Notes: a model not told the origin generated them from the letters alone. 64,000 nt of DNA from JBAXTE01 sp037130365 (GCA_037130365.1 JBAXTE010000002.1:117666-181665); one strand, 5' to 3'. Numbered from the stretch's first letter, positions 18,175 through 27,681 are shown. Made by a program: numbers and translations.

Positions 18175-19548
18175 ATGAAAAAGAAAAAAATTATTCGTTG
18201 GTCAATCATTGGAGTAATTATCCTAATTGTCATTTCAGTTATTCTTAAAAAAATGGGAGTAGTTGGGTCTAGCAATGTTGTTAAGGTTACTACTGAAATT
18301 TCAAAAAAGCGGTCAATTATTGAAACAGTTACAGCCAATGGCAAGATTCAACCTGAGACTGAGGTTATTATCAACCCAGATGCTTCGGGGGAAATTATTG
18401 ATCTTTTTGTAAAAGAAGGTGATCAGGTGAAAAAAGGCGCATTGTTGGCAAAAATTAAACCCGATATTTACGAATCAACCTACGATAGAATGGAAGCTGC
18501 AGTAAGTTCACAATATGCGACTTTGGCTAATGCTAAAGCTCGTTTATCGCAGACCGAAGCTCAATTTTTATCTACAGAATTGAATTACAAAAGGAATCAA
18601 AAACTTTGGGAACAAAAGGTGATTTCAGATGCAGAATGGGAATCAACTACTTCGCAATATAAAGTGGCTAAAGCAGAAGTTGAAGCAGCTAAACAAAGTG
18701 TAATTGGTGCTGATTTTGGAGTGAAAAGTGCTCAAGCAGGTTCAAAAGAGGCAAAAGAGAATTTATATAAAACCGCTGTATATGCGCCAATGGATGGAAC
18801 TATCTCTAAGCTTACCAAAGAAAAAGGAGAACGTGTTTCTGGTGCTTCCCAGTTTTCGGCAGGTACCGAGATTATGCGTATTGCTGATCTACAATATATG
18901 GAAGTTCGGGTGAATGTAAATGAAAATGATGTGGTTAAAATTTCCCTTGGTGATACGTCAACCGTTGAAGTGGATGCGTATCCAAATCGGAAGTTTCAAG
19001 GAGTTGTGACTTCAATCGCCAATTCCGCTACTTTGAGTGCAACTGGTACTTTTTCTGCCGATCAAGTGACTAATTTTGAAGTTAAAATTAGAATTCTTCC
19101 TGGTTCGTATGTTGATCTTATCCCTGCAGATAAACCATATATGTCTCCGTTCCGCCCCGGAATGTCGGCAACGGTTGAAATTATTACCGAAAAGGTTGAA
19201 AATGTACTTTGTGTGCCTGTTCAGTCAGTAACCACTCGTGATGATACCATCTCTAATGTGAAAGCCAAAGTTGTTAAAGAGATGAATAACGACAACGACA
19301 CGCAAAAGAAGAAAACTAAAGAGAAAAACTACACAGAATATGTGTTTGTGTATGAAAATGGAAAAGCAATGTTGAAAAAAGTGAAAACTGGCGTTCAAGA
19401 TAATTTATATATTCAAATTTTGGAAGGTATTTCAGAAAATGCTGAAGTGATTTCTGGTCCGTTTAATGTGATTTCTAAAGAATTGATGAATGGAGCTAAA
19501 GTAGAAAAGGTTGATAAATCAGCACTGTATGCTGATCCGAAAAAATAA
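18175..19548 (+). CDS. HlyD/MacA-type periplasmic adaptor of an efflux pump
   Basis: Membrane-fusion protein linking an inner-membrane pump with TolC. N-terminal transmembrane anchor (about residues 8-26), lipoyl/biotinyl-like half motifs (INPDASGEIIDLFVKEGDQVKKGALLAKI), a coiled-coil hairpin (about 95-200), second lipoyl half (AVYAPMDGTISKL), beta-barrel (MEVRVNVNENDVVKISLGD), and a C-terminal membrane-proximal domain with a charged insertion (NDNDTQKKKTKEKN). The pattern is MacA-like. In most Bacteroidota a MacB-type ABC permease follows; here the next gene is tsaB, so the partner must be encoded elsewhere. Confidence 0.9.
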   Translation: MKKKKIIRWSIIGVIILIVISVILKKMGVVGSSNVVKVTTEISKKRSIIETVTANGKIQPETEVIINPDASGEIIDLFVKEGDQVKKGALLAKIKPDIYESTYDRMEAAVSSQYATLANAKARLSQTEAQFLSTELNYKRNQKLWEQKVISDAEWESTTSQYKVAKAEVEAAKQSVIGADFGVKSAQAGSKEAKENLYKTAVYAPMDGTISKLTKEKGERVSGASQFSAGTEIMRIADLQYMEVRVNVNENDVVKISLGDTSTVEVDAYPNRKFQGVVTSIANSATLSATGTFSADQVTNFEVKIRILPGSYVDLIPADKPYMSPFRPGMSATVEIITEKVENVLCVPVQSVTTRDDTISNVKAKVVKEMNNDNDTQKKKTKEKNYTEYVFVYENGKAMLKKVKTGVQDNLYIQILEGISENAEVISGPFNVISKELMNGAKVEKVDKSALYADPKK

Positions 19549-19556
19549 TACGATAA

Positions 19557-20249
19557 ATGACTAAGATTCTTTGCCTTGAAACAGCTACCGAAATTTGTTC
19601 GGTAGCTATTTCTATAAATGGACAAGTGGTTGGACTAAAAGAGACCTCAGATCAAAACTCACATAGTGAAAAATTAACTGTATTTACTGCGGAATTGCTA
19701 GAAAAATGCGGTTTATCTATCCGTGATATTGATGCTGTTGCGGTAAGTATGGGCCCTGGTTCATACACGGGTTTACGCATCGGGACATCGTCGGCTAAAG
19801 GTTTTTGTTATGCATTGGATATTCCGCTAATCGCAGTTTCCACACTTCAAGCAATTGCAAATGGGGCTAAGAATCTTGTGAAAACAAATGGAATACAAAT
19901 AATTCCTATGATAGACGCACGTAGAATGGAAGTTTATACCGCTACTTATGATGTTGATTTATCAATCATAGAAGCTGTTCGTGCTGTAGTTGTGGATGAA
20001 AATTATGTGGAACAACTTTCAAAAGCTTCGCCAATGTTTTTTTGTGGAAATGGTGCGCTGAAATGCGCTTCAATATTAGAAATCATTCCAAATGTGATTA
20101 TCCAAGATCTCCCTTGTTCAGCTAGTTTTATGGCTTCCATTGCTCAAGAAAAGTTTTCAAACCAACAATTTGAAGATGTTGCCTATTTTGAACCATTTTA
20201 TTTAAAAGACTTTATTGCAGCTCAATCTTATGTTAAAGGCCTCCGATAA
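19557..20249 (+). CDS. tsaB: TsaB, tRNA threonylcarbamoyladenosine biosynthesis protein
   Basis: Scaffold partner of TsaD in formation of N6-threonylcarbamoyladenosine at position 37 of ANN-decoding tRNAs; cytoplasmic. ASKHA-fold N-terminus MTKILCLETATEICSVAI, the family signature MGPGSYTGLRIGTSSAKG (about residues 64-81), and IPMIDARRMEVYTATYD. 230 residues, normal size. It starts 8 nt after the adaptor gene and its 3' end overlaps the next gene by 20 nt, so it is translationally coupled within the tolC operon, an odd place for a housekeeping gene. Confidence 0.95.
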   Translation: MTKILCLETATEICSVAISINGQVVGLKETSDQNSHSEKLTVFTAELLEKCGLSIRDIDAVAVSMGPGSYTGLRIGTSSAKGFCYALDIPLIAVSTLQAIANGAKNLVKTNGIQIIPMIDARRMEVYTATYDVDLSIIEAVRAVVVDENYVEQLSKASPMFFCGNGALKCASILEIIPNVIIQDLPCSASFMASIAQEKFSNQQFEDVAYFEPFYLKDFIAAQSYVKGLR

Positions 20250-21078
20250 TACTTACGATGACAAAATACACCGAATCATTGCTATTGTTGATGATTCAGA
20301 TTATGGTTATGCATCGTTGGCTCATGCATTTAAGTTTGCCAGGATTTTTCGTGCTGATTTAGCTGTAATTCAACCAGATGGTTATCAATTAAGCGTGAGT
20401 ATTCTTTTAAAAATTGAACAATTGAATGCTGCTTTTTTGGATGAAGAAAAGACGCTGATTTTAACGCCATCATTTTCTGGCTCATTAAAGAAAAATGTTT
20501 ATCGATACGCCGAAGAGATAAATGCCATTATCATGGTTTTGCCTGCTTCACGGATAAAAAATCAAACTCTTTTTACTCATAAATCAGCATTAAAGCTGAT
20601 TCAAAAATCTCGAATTCCTTGTGTTGTGACAGGATTATCTTTGCCAAGTGAAGATGCATATAAAAATGTAGTTTTGCCTATTGATTCGCTTAGACAATCA
20701 AAGGAAAAGTCGCTGTGGGCGGGATATTTTAGTCGGTTTTACAAAGCCACCGTTCATGTGCTTATAGCTTCTTATAGTGATGGATATTTTCAGGATAAAG
20801 TTAATCGAAATTTAAAGTTTACTCAAAAGATATATGCCAATCTCGAGATTGAGTATAAAATTCATGATGTTGGTGAGATAAAAGAAGATATTGATGAATT
20901 TGCACTCTCGTTTGCACCACAAGTGGGTGGAACTTTAATTTTGGTGATGACAACCCGATTTTTTACCGTCTTCGATCTCTTTTTTGGACCGTCGGAATTA
21001 AATGTAATTGCCAATAGTCAAGAGATTCCAGTTATGTGCATCAATCAGCGAGACGACTTGTATGTGCTTTGCACTTAG
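20230..21078 (+). CDS. UspA-like (universal stress protein fold) cytoplasmic protein
   Basis: 282 residues from the ATG at 20230; upstream only a TTG at 20215 is available. Two Usp-like halves: IHRIIAIVDDSDYGYASLAHAFKFARIFRADLAVIQ with RIPCVVTG closing the first, and YKNVVLPIDSLRQSKEKSLWAGYFSRFYKATVHVL with IPVMCINQ closing the second. The ATP-binding G-x2-G-x9-G(S/T) signature of ATP-type Usp proteins is not visible in either half, so nucleotide binding is doubtful. It overlaps the tsaB end and its own last 4 nt overlap the convergent RNA methyltransferase gene. Role unknown. Confidence 0.7.
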   Translation: MLKASDNTYDDKIHRIIAIVDDSDYGYASLAHAFKFARIFRADLAVIQPDGYQLSVSILLKIEQLNAAFLDEEKTLILTPSFSGSLKKNVYRYAEEINAIIMVLPASRIKNQTLFTHKSALKLIQKSRIPCVVTGLSLPSEDAYKNVVLPIDSLRQSKEKSLWAGYFSRFYKATVHVLIASYSDGYFQDKVNRNLKFTQKIYANLEIEYKIHDVGEIKEDIDEFALSFAPQVGGTLILVMTTRFFTVFDLFFGPSELNVIANSQEIPVMCINQRDDLYVLCT

Positions 21079-21851
21079 AGCGATTTTGATTTTGAGAAAT
21101 AATCATAAAGCACAATTGAAGTTGCAATTGCCGCATTAAGCGATTCTGGACCTTCAATACCATCTGCTATTTGCGCTGCTGGAATTGCAATTTTCTGATC
21201 AATAATTTTTTCAACAGATTCACTGATTCCGTGCGCTTCATTTCCAATTATAAAGGCTGAACGCTTATTGTATGAGATTTCTGTGATAGCCACACCATTC
21301 ATAAAAGTTCCATAATAAGTGAATTGGTCTTTATGATTTTTGATAAAATTCTCAAGTTCGGTATATTGAATTTTGACTCTCATAATTGAACCCATCGTCG
21401 ATTGAATTACTTTTGGATTGTAGCAATCAGCGGTTTCGGGAGAGCAAATAATTTGTTTTATTCCAAACCAATCTGCCGTTCTAATAATGGTTCCTAAATT
21501 TCCAGGATCTCTAATATCGTCTAAAATTAATATTGAATTGGATTCAAAATTTTCTTCAATCGAATTCGTTTGCTGTTTGAAAATTGCTAAAATAGGAGAG
21601 GGCGATGATAAAGACGTAATCCGATCCATCTCGGAGTCAGAGATTTCTATTGGTTCTAATTTTAAATCAGATACTGTTTTTTGATTTGAATTTGTCCATC
21701 CCTTAGTGGCGTAAATTTGATTTACATCACCTCCCGAACGAATAATATCTATGACTAATTTTGATCCTTCGGCAACAAATAGTTGATATTCATCACGTTC
21801 CCGTTTTTTATCAAGGGATTTAATAAACTTAATTTCGTTTTTTGTAAGCAT
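21075..21851 (-). CDS. SpoU/TrmH-family RNA 2'-O-methyltransferase
   Basis: SPOUT-fold enzyme that methylates a ribose 2'-OH in rRNA or tRNA. N-terminal RNA-binding substrate domain (about residues 1-90, with DEYQLFVAEGSKLV); catalytic knot with motif 1 LDDIRDPGNLGTIIRTADWFG (near residue 105), motif 2 FIIGNEAHGIS, and motif 3 GPESLNAAIATSIVLYDYF. 258 residues fits the RlmB/TsnR-like group seen in Bacteroidota; the exact target nucleotide cannot be told from sequence. Convergent with the UspA-like gene, overlapping by 4 nt. Confidence 0.92.
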   Translation of the reverse strand: MLTKNEIKFIKSLDKKRERDEYQLFVAEGSKLVIDIIRSGGDVNQIYATKGWTNSNQKTVSDLKLEPIEISDSEMDRITSLSSPSPILAIFKQQTNSIEENFESNSILILDDIRDPGNLGTIIRTADWFGIKQIICSPETADCYNPKVIQSTMGSIMRVKIQYTELENFIKNHKDQFTYYGTFMNGVAITEISYNKRSAFIIGNEAHGISESVEKIIDQKIAIPAAQIADGIEGPESLNAAIATSIVLYDYFSKSKSL

Positions 21852-22194
21852 ACCTCAAACTCTTATCTCTTAATTTGTAATGTACCAATTGTGGTGAATA
21901 GTATACATCATATCCACTGACTTTTGCAAAATTAATTCTTTTATCTCAATAAACAGATTTTGTTTTATTAAGAATTTTACTTGCCGATATGTATTCTAAA
22001 GTGCACAAAATCAAATATTAAGATAATTTAATATATCATTTACAGATGTATCTTCGTGTCGCTTAGTACTGTATGAGTGATTTTGAAAAAAGCATTAGAA
22101 ATAATTTATGGGGATATTCAATAAATGAGTATATTTATCCTCGATTTATCATACTATAAATATTAATATTCAAACAAATAAAATTAAATTAATC
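21852..22194. other. Divergent intergenic region upstream of the methyltransferase and pepD
   Basis: 343 nt, very AT-rich. A minus-strand TAATTTTG (21927-21934) is a weak -7 candidate for the methyltransferase gene. No good promoter was found for pepD, and no gene or repeat was seen. Confidence 0.4.
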
Positions 22195-23658
22195 ATGGGA
22201 AAAGAAATCTGCAATTTGGAACCCAAAGCATTATGGGAAAATTTTTACAACATGTGTCAAATCCCTCATCCATCTAAACACGAAGAGAAAATTCGTGCTT
22301 TTTTAGTGGAATTTGGAAAAGGATTAGGTCTTGAAACAATAACCGATGAAGTGGGTAACGTAATTATCCGTAAACCTGCAACTCCAGGAATGGAAAACAG
22401 AAAAGGGATAGTGCTTCAAGGCCACATGGATATGGTTCCTCAAAAAAATAATGATAAAAATCATGATTTTGAAAAAGATCCTATTGAAACAATAATTGGC
22501 GATGATGGCTGGATTAAAGCAAATGGAACGACATTAGGTGCTGATAATGGAATTGGTTGCGCTGCTGGAATGGCTGTGCTTCAATCAAAAGATATCGCTC
22601 ACGGACCAGTTGAAGTGTTAATCACAACCGACGAAGAAACTGGTATGACTGGTGCTTTTGGATTACAACCAGGCGTTTTAAAAGGTGATATTTTATTGAA
22701 TCTTGATTCAGAAGATGAAGGCGAATTATATGTAGGATGCGCAGGTGGCGTTGATGGTACTTTTGTATTTGATTATAAAAAAGAATCAGTTCCTGCTAAT
22801 TACGAAGCTTACAAAATAAATATTGGCGGTTTAAAAGGTGGTCATTCAGGAATGGATATCGTTTTAGGATTAGGAAATGCTAACAAACTAATTATTCGCT
22901 TCTTATATCAAGCTATTCAAAAATTTTCTTTGCGCCTTGCATCAATTGAAGGTGGAAGTTTACGTAATGCTATTCCTCGCGAAGCTTCTGTAGTTGTTGT
23001 TGCGCCTAAAGGAACTTCTGAAGAGTTGAAACAATTTATGTTTGGTTTCTTTGATATTACTTCTGCAGAATTATCAATCAGCGAACCTGATTATAAAATG
23101 ACGATAGAGCCTGCAGCAATGCCAGAATTTGTAATTGATGCTGATAATACTAATCGTGCTGTAAAAGCAATTTATGCTTGTCCAAATGGTGTTATCCGTA
23201 TGAGTGATGCAATGGTTGGACTTGTTGAAACATCAACAAATTTAGCTATTGTTTCTTCAAAGAATGACAAAATTACAATCAATTGTTTATTAAGAAGTTC
23301 TGTAAATAGTGCAAAAGAAGATCTTTCCGATATGATGGCTTCTGTATTTGCTCTAGCAGGTGCTAAATTTGAGTTTGAAGGTGGCTATCCTGGCTGGAAA
23401 CCAAATCCAAATTCACCAATCTTAGAAATTGCAAAGAAAGTTTATCTAGATAAATATGGTAAAACTCCTGACGTAAAAGCAATTCATGCTGGTTTAGAAT
23501 GTGGTTTATTAGGTGATGTATATCCAAAATGGGACATGCTATCTTTTGGACCAACCATTCGTAATCCACATTCACCTCGGGAACGAGTAAATATTGAAAC
23601 TGTGAATACTTTCTGGAATTATTTAGTAGAAATTCTAAAGAATGCTCCTGTTAAATAG
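22195..23658 (+). CDS. pepD: Aminoacyl-histidine dipeptidase (PepD, peptidase M20C)
   Basis: Cytosolic zinc dipeptidase that cleaves Xaa-His dipeptides such as carnosine, with broader dipeptide activity. The N-terminus has LWENFYNMCQIPHPSKHEE. Metal-site motifs in order: QGHMDMV, GADNGIG, TTDEETGMTGA, LLNLDSEDEGELYVGCAGG and the C-terminal KAIHAGLECG. The lid/dimerization domain inserts between about residues 205 and 385. 487 residues is normal for PepD. It has its own intrinsic terminator at 23690-23720. Confidence 0.95.
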   Translation: MGKEICNLEPKALWENFYNMCQIPHPSKHEEKIRAFLVEFGKGLGLETITDEVGNVIIRKPATPGMENRKGIVLQGHMDMVPQKNNDKNHDFEKDPIETIIGDDGWIKANGTTLGADNGIGCAAGMAVLQSKDIAHGPVEVLITTDEETGMTGAFGLQPGVLKGDILLNLDSEDEGELYVGCAGGVDGTFVFDYKKESVPANYEAYKINIGGLKGGHSGMDIVLGLGNANKLIIRFLYQAIQKFSLRLASIEGGSLRNAIPREASVVVVAPKGTSEELKQFMFGFFDITSAELSISEPDYKMTIEPAAMPEFVIDADNTNRAVKAIYACPNGVIRMSDAMVGLVETSTNLAIVSSKNDKITINCLLRSSVNSAKEDLSDMMASVFALAGAKFEFEGGYPGWKPNPNSPILEIAKKVYLDKYGKTPDVKAIHAGLECGLLGDVYPKWDMLSFGPTIRNPHSPRERVNIETVNTFWNYLVEILKNAPVK

Positions 23659-23689
23659 GCGGTTGAAACAAATTGAATTTTAATTATAT

Positions 23690-23720
23690 GGGTTGGTGAA
23701 TTTTCGCCAACCCTATTTTA
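23690..23720 (+). terminator. Intrinsic terminator of pepD
   Basis: GGGTTGG (23690-23696) pairs with CCAACCC (23707-23713), extended inward by TGAA/TTCG-type pairs, followed by TATTTTATTTTTTT. The T run reaches the ATG of the next gene at 23728. Confidence 0.8.
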
Positions 23721-23727
23721 TTTTTTT

Positions 23728-24168
23728 ATGAAAATTAAGTGGCTTCATCTTTTGTTGGTTTTATTGCAGTTTGGAGGAATTTTTTATTTCTTAATAAGTG
23801 GAGCAATATTCCCAGTTAATTGGTATATAGCAATTTTCCTTGTAGATGCCATTCTGCTTGGGCTTTGGGCAATTGTTAGCATGAATAGTAAAACAATTTC
23901 TGTACTTCCAGATGCGAGAGTAGAAGCAACATTAACTAAAAAAGGTCCTTACAAACTACTTCGTCATCCTATGTACACAGCAGTTCTTGAGCTCTTAATT
24001 GCACTTTTGCTGAATGATTTTTCTTGGCTGCGTCTAATTGTTTTGCTTATAGTTGTTGGTGTATTGGTTACTAAAATTTCTATTGAGGAAAAAATTCTTA
24101 ACCAAAAATATCTTGAGTATTCAGAATATATGAAATCAACAAAAAAACTGATACCATTTGTGTATTAA
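23728..24168 (+). CDS. Isoprenylcysteine carboxyl methyltransferase-like membrane protein
   Basis: 146 residues with about four membrane helices (7-26, 30-50, 85-105, 108-125). The C-terminal half carries the ICMT/PEMT-family SAM-binding pattern GPYKLLRHPMYTAVL and then EEKILNQKYLEYSEYMKSTKKLIPFVY, typical of short bacterial ICMT-like methyltransferases. Substrate unknown; prokaryotes lack prenylated CaaX proteins, so lipid or small-molecule methylation is more likely. The start codon immediately follows the U tract of the pepD terminator, so expression would need readthrough or an overlapping promoter. No other in-frame ATG keeps the first helix. Confidence 0.8.
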   Translation: MKIKWLHLLLVLLQFGGIFYFLISGAIFPVNWYIAIFLVDAILLGLWAIVSMNSKTISVLPDARVEATLTKKGPYKLLRHPMYTAVLELLIALLLNDFSWLRLIVLLIVVGVLVTKISIEEKILNQKYLEYSEYMKSTKKLIPFVY

Positions 24169-24284
24169 AATCTCACTTCATCTAAAAACTTAAAAACTAT
24201 CGATTGTATTTACTAATAACCTTATTTAAAAGTGAATATAATCACTGTATATGTATTTATTGAGAAAAAATCAAATAAAAAATC

Positions 24285-25754
24285 CTATGAAAGTTTAGTC
24301 TTATTATTTTCTTGCTCTGAATTTACATAAAATACATCTAATGCAACGATTAGTGCTATAGCGCCCCAAAAAGGAACGGCAAGTTTGTCTGTGTCGAGAA
24401 AATTATTCAAAGATCCGTGAACATAATATGTTATTAACGAACTTATTGCAACTAATGCATATACTTTTACCTCTTTAGATTTTGAGTTTAAATATACTTT
24501 TATAGCAGTATAAAATGTAGCGATAGCAATGGCAATAAATGTCAACAAACCGATGATTCCTGTTTCAGCCAAAGGTCCAATATATTCGCTATGCGCAGTC
24601 CCTTTATCCCCAGCATTGGTACTGATTATTGTTTTTTCGTAGGAATATTGATATGGTGCATAAACAAATTGATAAGTTCCTGGCCCCCAACCAATAAATG
24701 GTCGATTTCTAAACATTCGCATTGCTGCCGACCAGCGATTTATGCGCTCCAGATTAGAAGCATCCGTAGATATATTAGACATTGATTGAATATGTTCAGT
24801 AAGATTATTAGATGAATCTTGTTTGTTCTCACTTAAATTATTGATAATGTCTTTCTGAAAGATAAAAAACAATCCAATCAGTATCATCGAAAGCGAAACT
24901 ACCCAATAAAATTTTATCTTTAATTTGACTAGAACAAACACTCCAATAGCGATAACAATACTTAACCAGGCAGCCCTACAAAATGAAAGATAAAAGCCTA
25001 CAAATAGGATGGAAAATATTATTACAGCAAATAGTTTTTTTGTTCTACTATAACTAGATTCAAAAATAATCCCAACCATTGGAGGTAGAAAAAATGCAAT
25101 TGCAGCTCCATAAGCGGTATGATCATTATAAAATGGACTCATCACCCAATGCCCAGTTTCTTCACTAAAGCTGTATTGAGAATGGACAATAGTTGTATAA
25201 ATTACGACAATAGCTAAGCCAATTGAATAAAGTAAAAAAAAGTTTCTGATTGATGCAAATCCTCGTTCAAAAACCATTGCAACCATAAAGTAGAATGGGA
25301 CGATGTACCAAATTTTTGAAATCAAGAATTTAATTGAAACCAAAGGAATTTCACTGGTTAGGGAAGTGAAAAATAGCCAAAGTAGGTAAATAAAAATTGT
25401 AATAGTTATGGGGTGTCGAGTAATTTTAAAGTTGTAATTGTTTTCATAAATTAGCCTAAAAAGGAATACTGCTGTAAGCAAAACCATTAATGGTTCTGTA
25501 GGCAGAGCTAGTCCCATATTTAAGTCTTTGTTGGTGGAGATAACTGATAGTGGGGTTAGAAAAACAACTAAATAAAGTAATTTATCCGCTGCAAAAAAAG
25601 TAAAAACTAAAGAGAATAAAACACCAACAATTAGTGGGAACCAAAATTGCTCATAAATAACAAACATTGAGTTTAGAAGCAAAAACAATCCGACTACTGA
25701 ATAAATCCAAAAAGTGATTGATTTTTTGTTGAAAAAATGCAGTAAACGACTCAT
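24285..25754 (-). CDS. O-antigen ligase/polymerase family (Wzy/WaaL-like) membrane protein
   Basis: 489 residues with about 11-12 transmembrane helices and a periplasmic loop at roughly 300-400 that holds the Wzy_C signature: RNRPFIGWGPGTYQFVYAPYQ, GTAHSEYIGPLAETGIIGLL. This family joins or polymerises undecaprenyl-linked glycans at the outer face of the inner membrane. It starts 5 nt after the stop of the Wzz-like gene, so both belong to one transcript. No glycosyltransferase genes are nearby, so the polysaccharide cannot be named. Confidence 0.87.
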   Translation of the reverse strand: MSRLLHFFNKKSITFWIYSVVGLFLLLNSMFVIYEQFWFPLIVGVLFSLVFTFFAADKLLYLVVFLTPLSVISTNKDLNMGLALPTEPLMVLLTAVFLFRLIYENNYNFKITRHPITITIFIYLLWLFFTSLTSEIPLVSIKFLISKIWYIVPFYFMVAMVFERGFASIRNFFLLYSIGLAIVVIYTTIVHSQYSFSEETGHWVMSPFYNDHTAYGAAIAFFLPPMVGIIFESSYSRTKKLFAVIIFSILFVGFYLSFCRAAWLSIVIAIGVFVLVKLKIKFYWVVSLSMILIGLFFIFQKDIINNLSENKQDSSNNLTEHIQSMSNISTDASNLERINRWSAAMRMFRNRPFIGWGPGTYQFVYAPYQYSYEKTIISTNAGDKGTAHSEYIGPLAETGIIGLLTFIAIAIATFYTAIKVYLNSKSKEVKVYALVAISSLITYYVHGSLNNFLDTDKLAVPFWGAIALIVALDVFYVNSEQENNKTKLS

Positions 25755-25759
25755 ATGAA

Positions 25760-26812
25760 TTATACTACAGGTTCCTTTTCAGTACTTTCGATAGGTTTCA
25801 ATTTATACGAGCGAATCGTTTGTATGATGATAATAGTGAGAAGAGCAAGAACAAATGCGCTAAATGAAGAGACTACAACAATAAGCCAGCGAACGGGTGA
25901 TGATTTTTTTTCTGCTTTATATGCCCTATCTACCATAAATTTTTGAGGTAAATTTTGTTCAGCATCAACTTTTGCTTCATTGTATTTTGCTTTTAACTCG
26001 GCCAACTGCTTGACTTGACTTTCAAAAAGTTCACTTAAAGAAACAAAAGCTCCACCATATTTAGAAAGTATATCTAGCTGTTCTTTAACTAATTGAGCTC
26101 CTTTGTGATTCCCTTTAGATAAAGCAATTGCGTATTGTTCGTTGAATCGTTCTGATTGTAAATCGTAATTGGTAATACCTAAAGCACGAATTTTATTCAA
26201 AGAATCTTCGTTTGTCTTCATCTCTTTAAGTAAGCCAGCATATTCTTTTTCAATAATTTTAAATCCTTCAATGGCTCGTTCTTTTTGAATTTCATTTTTT
26301 ACAGTATCAACCAAATCAGAAATGTCATTTGCAATATCTGCAGCCATTTGAGGATCTTTGTCTAATACAGTTACCTCAACTGCCATAAATTCTGTTCGTT
26401 TAAACGTAATATTTTCGTCAAATTCTTTATATAAATCTGTCATTTTAGTCTTTGAATCCTCTTTAATATCATAGTGTTTAAAAAGGTCAAATTTTTTAAT
26501 TACGCGTTGTTTAATTTTTGAAGAGTATAAGATTTGAAGCATTTGTTCGGCTTGTTCTTCTGCTCCGAATTCCATAATATCTTGCTTACCACCAGTATTT
26601 GCAGAAATTAAGGCTTTTGAAATCGAGTTTGTTGAGACTGGAAACATAATTACCGACGATTTATATTTTGGTGTAATAAACCAAGGCGATGAGAATAACG
26701 CACTTGTGAATATGGAAACACCCACAACGATAATTAGGGTAAAACGCCAATGCCATAAAAAGATAAGTAAGTTGGTTGAGTTAAAATCGAATGACTGGTT
26801 ATTAGATTTCAT
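25760..26812 (-). CDS. Wzz-type polysaccharide chain-length determinant
   Basis: 350 residues with the two-helix topology of PCP proteins: a transmembrane helix at about 20-45 (FLWHWRFTLIIVVGVSIFTSALF) followed by the conserved WFITPKYKSSVIMFP, a long periplasmic coiled-coil (about 140-290), and a second helix at about 305-332 (SPVRWLIVVVSSFSAFVLALL) with a proline just before it. No kinase domain follows. It controls chain length of a surface polysaccharide, with the adjacent Wzy/WaaL-like protein. A TAAATTTG -7 box lies 39 nt upstream. Confidence 0.88.
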   Translation of the reverse strand: MKSNNQSFDFNSTNLLIFLWHWRFTLIIVVGVSIFTSALFSSPWFITPKYKSSVIMFPVSTNSISKALISANTGGKQDIMEFGAEEQAEQMLQILYSSKIKQRVIKKFDLFKHYDIKEDSKTKMTDLYKEFDENITFKRTEFMAVEVTVLDKDPQMAADIANDISDLVDTVKNEIQKERAIEGFKIIEKEYAGLLKEMKTNEDSLNKIRALGITNYDLQSERFNEQYAIALSKGNHKGAQLVKEQLDILSKYGGAFVSLSELFESQVKQLAELKAKYNEAKVDAEQNLPQKFMVDRAYKAEKKSSPVRWLIVVVSSFSAFVLALLTIIIIQTIRSYKLKPIESTEKEPVV

Positions 26813-26850
26813 TCATGATTGTTTTTAATTATTAATCATTTATTTATGGG

Positions 26851-26858
26851 CAAATTTA
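26851..26858 (-). promoter_or_regulatory. Putative -7 element of the wzz-like operon
   Basis: On the minus strand TAAATTTG, matching TAnnTTTG, 39 nt upstream of the chain-length gene start. A TTTG at 26873-26876 is only 14 nt further up, closer than the usual 19-21. Confidence 0.4.
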
Positions 26859-26997
26859 CAAAAAAATGCATGCAAAATTGCCTTTTCTGAGGTCATTAAA
26901 CGTTTTTTTTTTACTTTTATTTCAATCTAAAGTTGAGATATACATTTGTTTCACCTTCATCTTGTCTGATTTTTTCACAATAGTTTTTGATGTTTCG

Positions 26998-27681
26998 TCA
27001 ACTACTTGTTTCCCACTCATTTATAAATTCAGCAACGAATGATTCCATAAACTGATGGCGTTTTATGGCAAGTGCTTTTCCAGTTGGAGTGTTCATCAAG
27101 TCTTTTAATTTAAACAGCTTTTCATAGAAATGATTTATTGTAGGTGCATTGCTTTTACGATATTCATCTTTGGTCATTGTCGTTAATGGTGGTATAGTTG
27201 GGTCGTAAAGAACTCGATTCTTATTGCCTCCATAACTAAAAGCGCGAGCAATACCTATTGCGCCTAAGGCATCTAATCGATCTGCATCTTGAACAATATC
27301 AAAAGCAATGGTTCTTGAAAAAACTGATTTCTCACCGCCTTTATATGAGATATTCTTAACAATCAATTTTACATGATTAATTATTTCTTCAGAAACACCT
27401 TGTGCTGAAAGAAATTCATGAGTAATTTGACTTCCAATTTCTTCATTTCCATCGTGAAACTTTGCATCGGCAATATCATGCAATAAAGCTGCTAACTCAA
27501 TTACAAGCAGACTTTGGTCGTCCAAAATAATATCATTGGTTTTTTGTTCCTCTTGAATGATTTTTTTTGAAAGTTTCCAAACTCTTAAAGCATGCCACCA
27601 ATCATGACCTGGTTCAGCAAATTCCAGCCTAGTTTTTACAAAAAATGCAGTATTTTCAATCAGTTGTTGTTGATTAATCAT
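26998..27681 (-). CDS. HD-domain phosphohydrolase (YedJ-like)
   Basis: 227 residues. Metal-dependent phosphohydrolase fold with HDWWHALRV (His26, His30), the HD pair LLHDIADAKF (His68, Asp69) and QDADRLDALGAIGIARAF (Asp132 onward), the full set of HD-superfamily ligands in the order found in the YedJ group. Cytosolic; likely acts on nucleotides or another phosphorylated small molecule, but the substrate is not established for this family. Monocistronic; a 64-nt palindromic repeat lies between its start and the end of the upstream glucosaminidase gene. Confidence 0.87.
   Translation of the reverse strand: MINQQQLIENTAFFVKTRLEFAEPGHDWWHALRVWKLSKKIIQEEQKTNDIILDDQSLLVIELAALLHDIADAKFHDGNEEIGSQITHEFLSAQGVSEEIINHVKLIVKNISYKGGEKSVFSRTIAFDIVQDADRLDALGAIGIARAFSYGGNKNRVLYDPTIPPLTTMTKDEYRKSNAPTINHFYEKLFKLKDLMNTPTGKALAIKRHQFMESFVAEFINEWETSS

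Noticed and set aside
24285..26812. A full polysaccharide biosynthesis cluster
   Set aside because: Only a chain-length regulator and a ligase/polymerase are present; no glycosyltransferase, flippase or sugar-nucleotide genes are adjacent.
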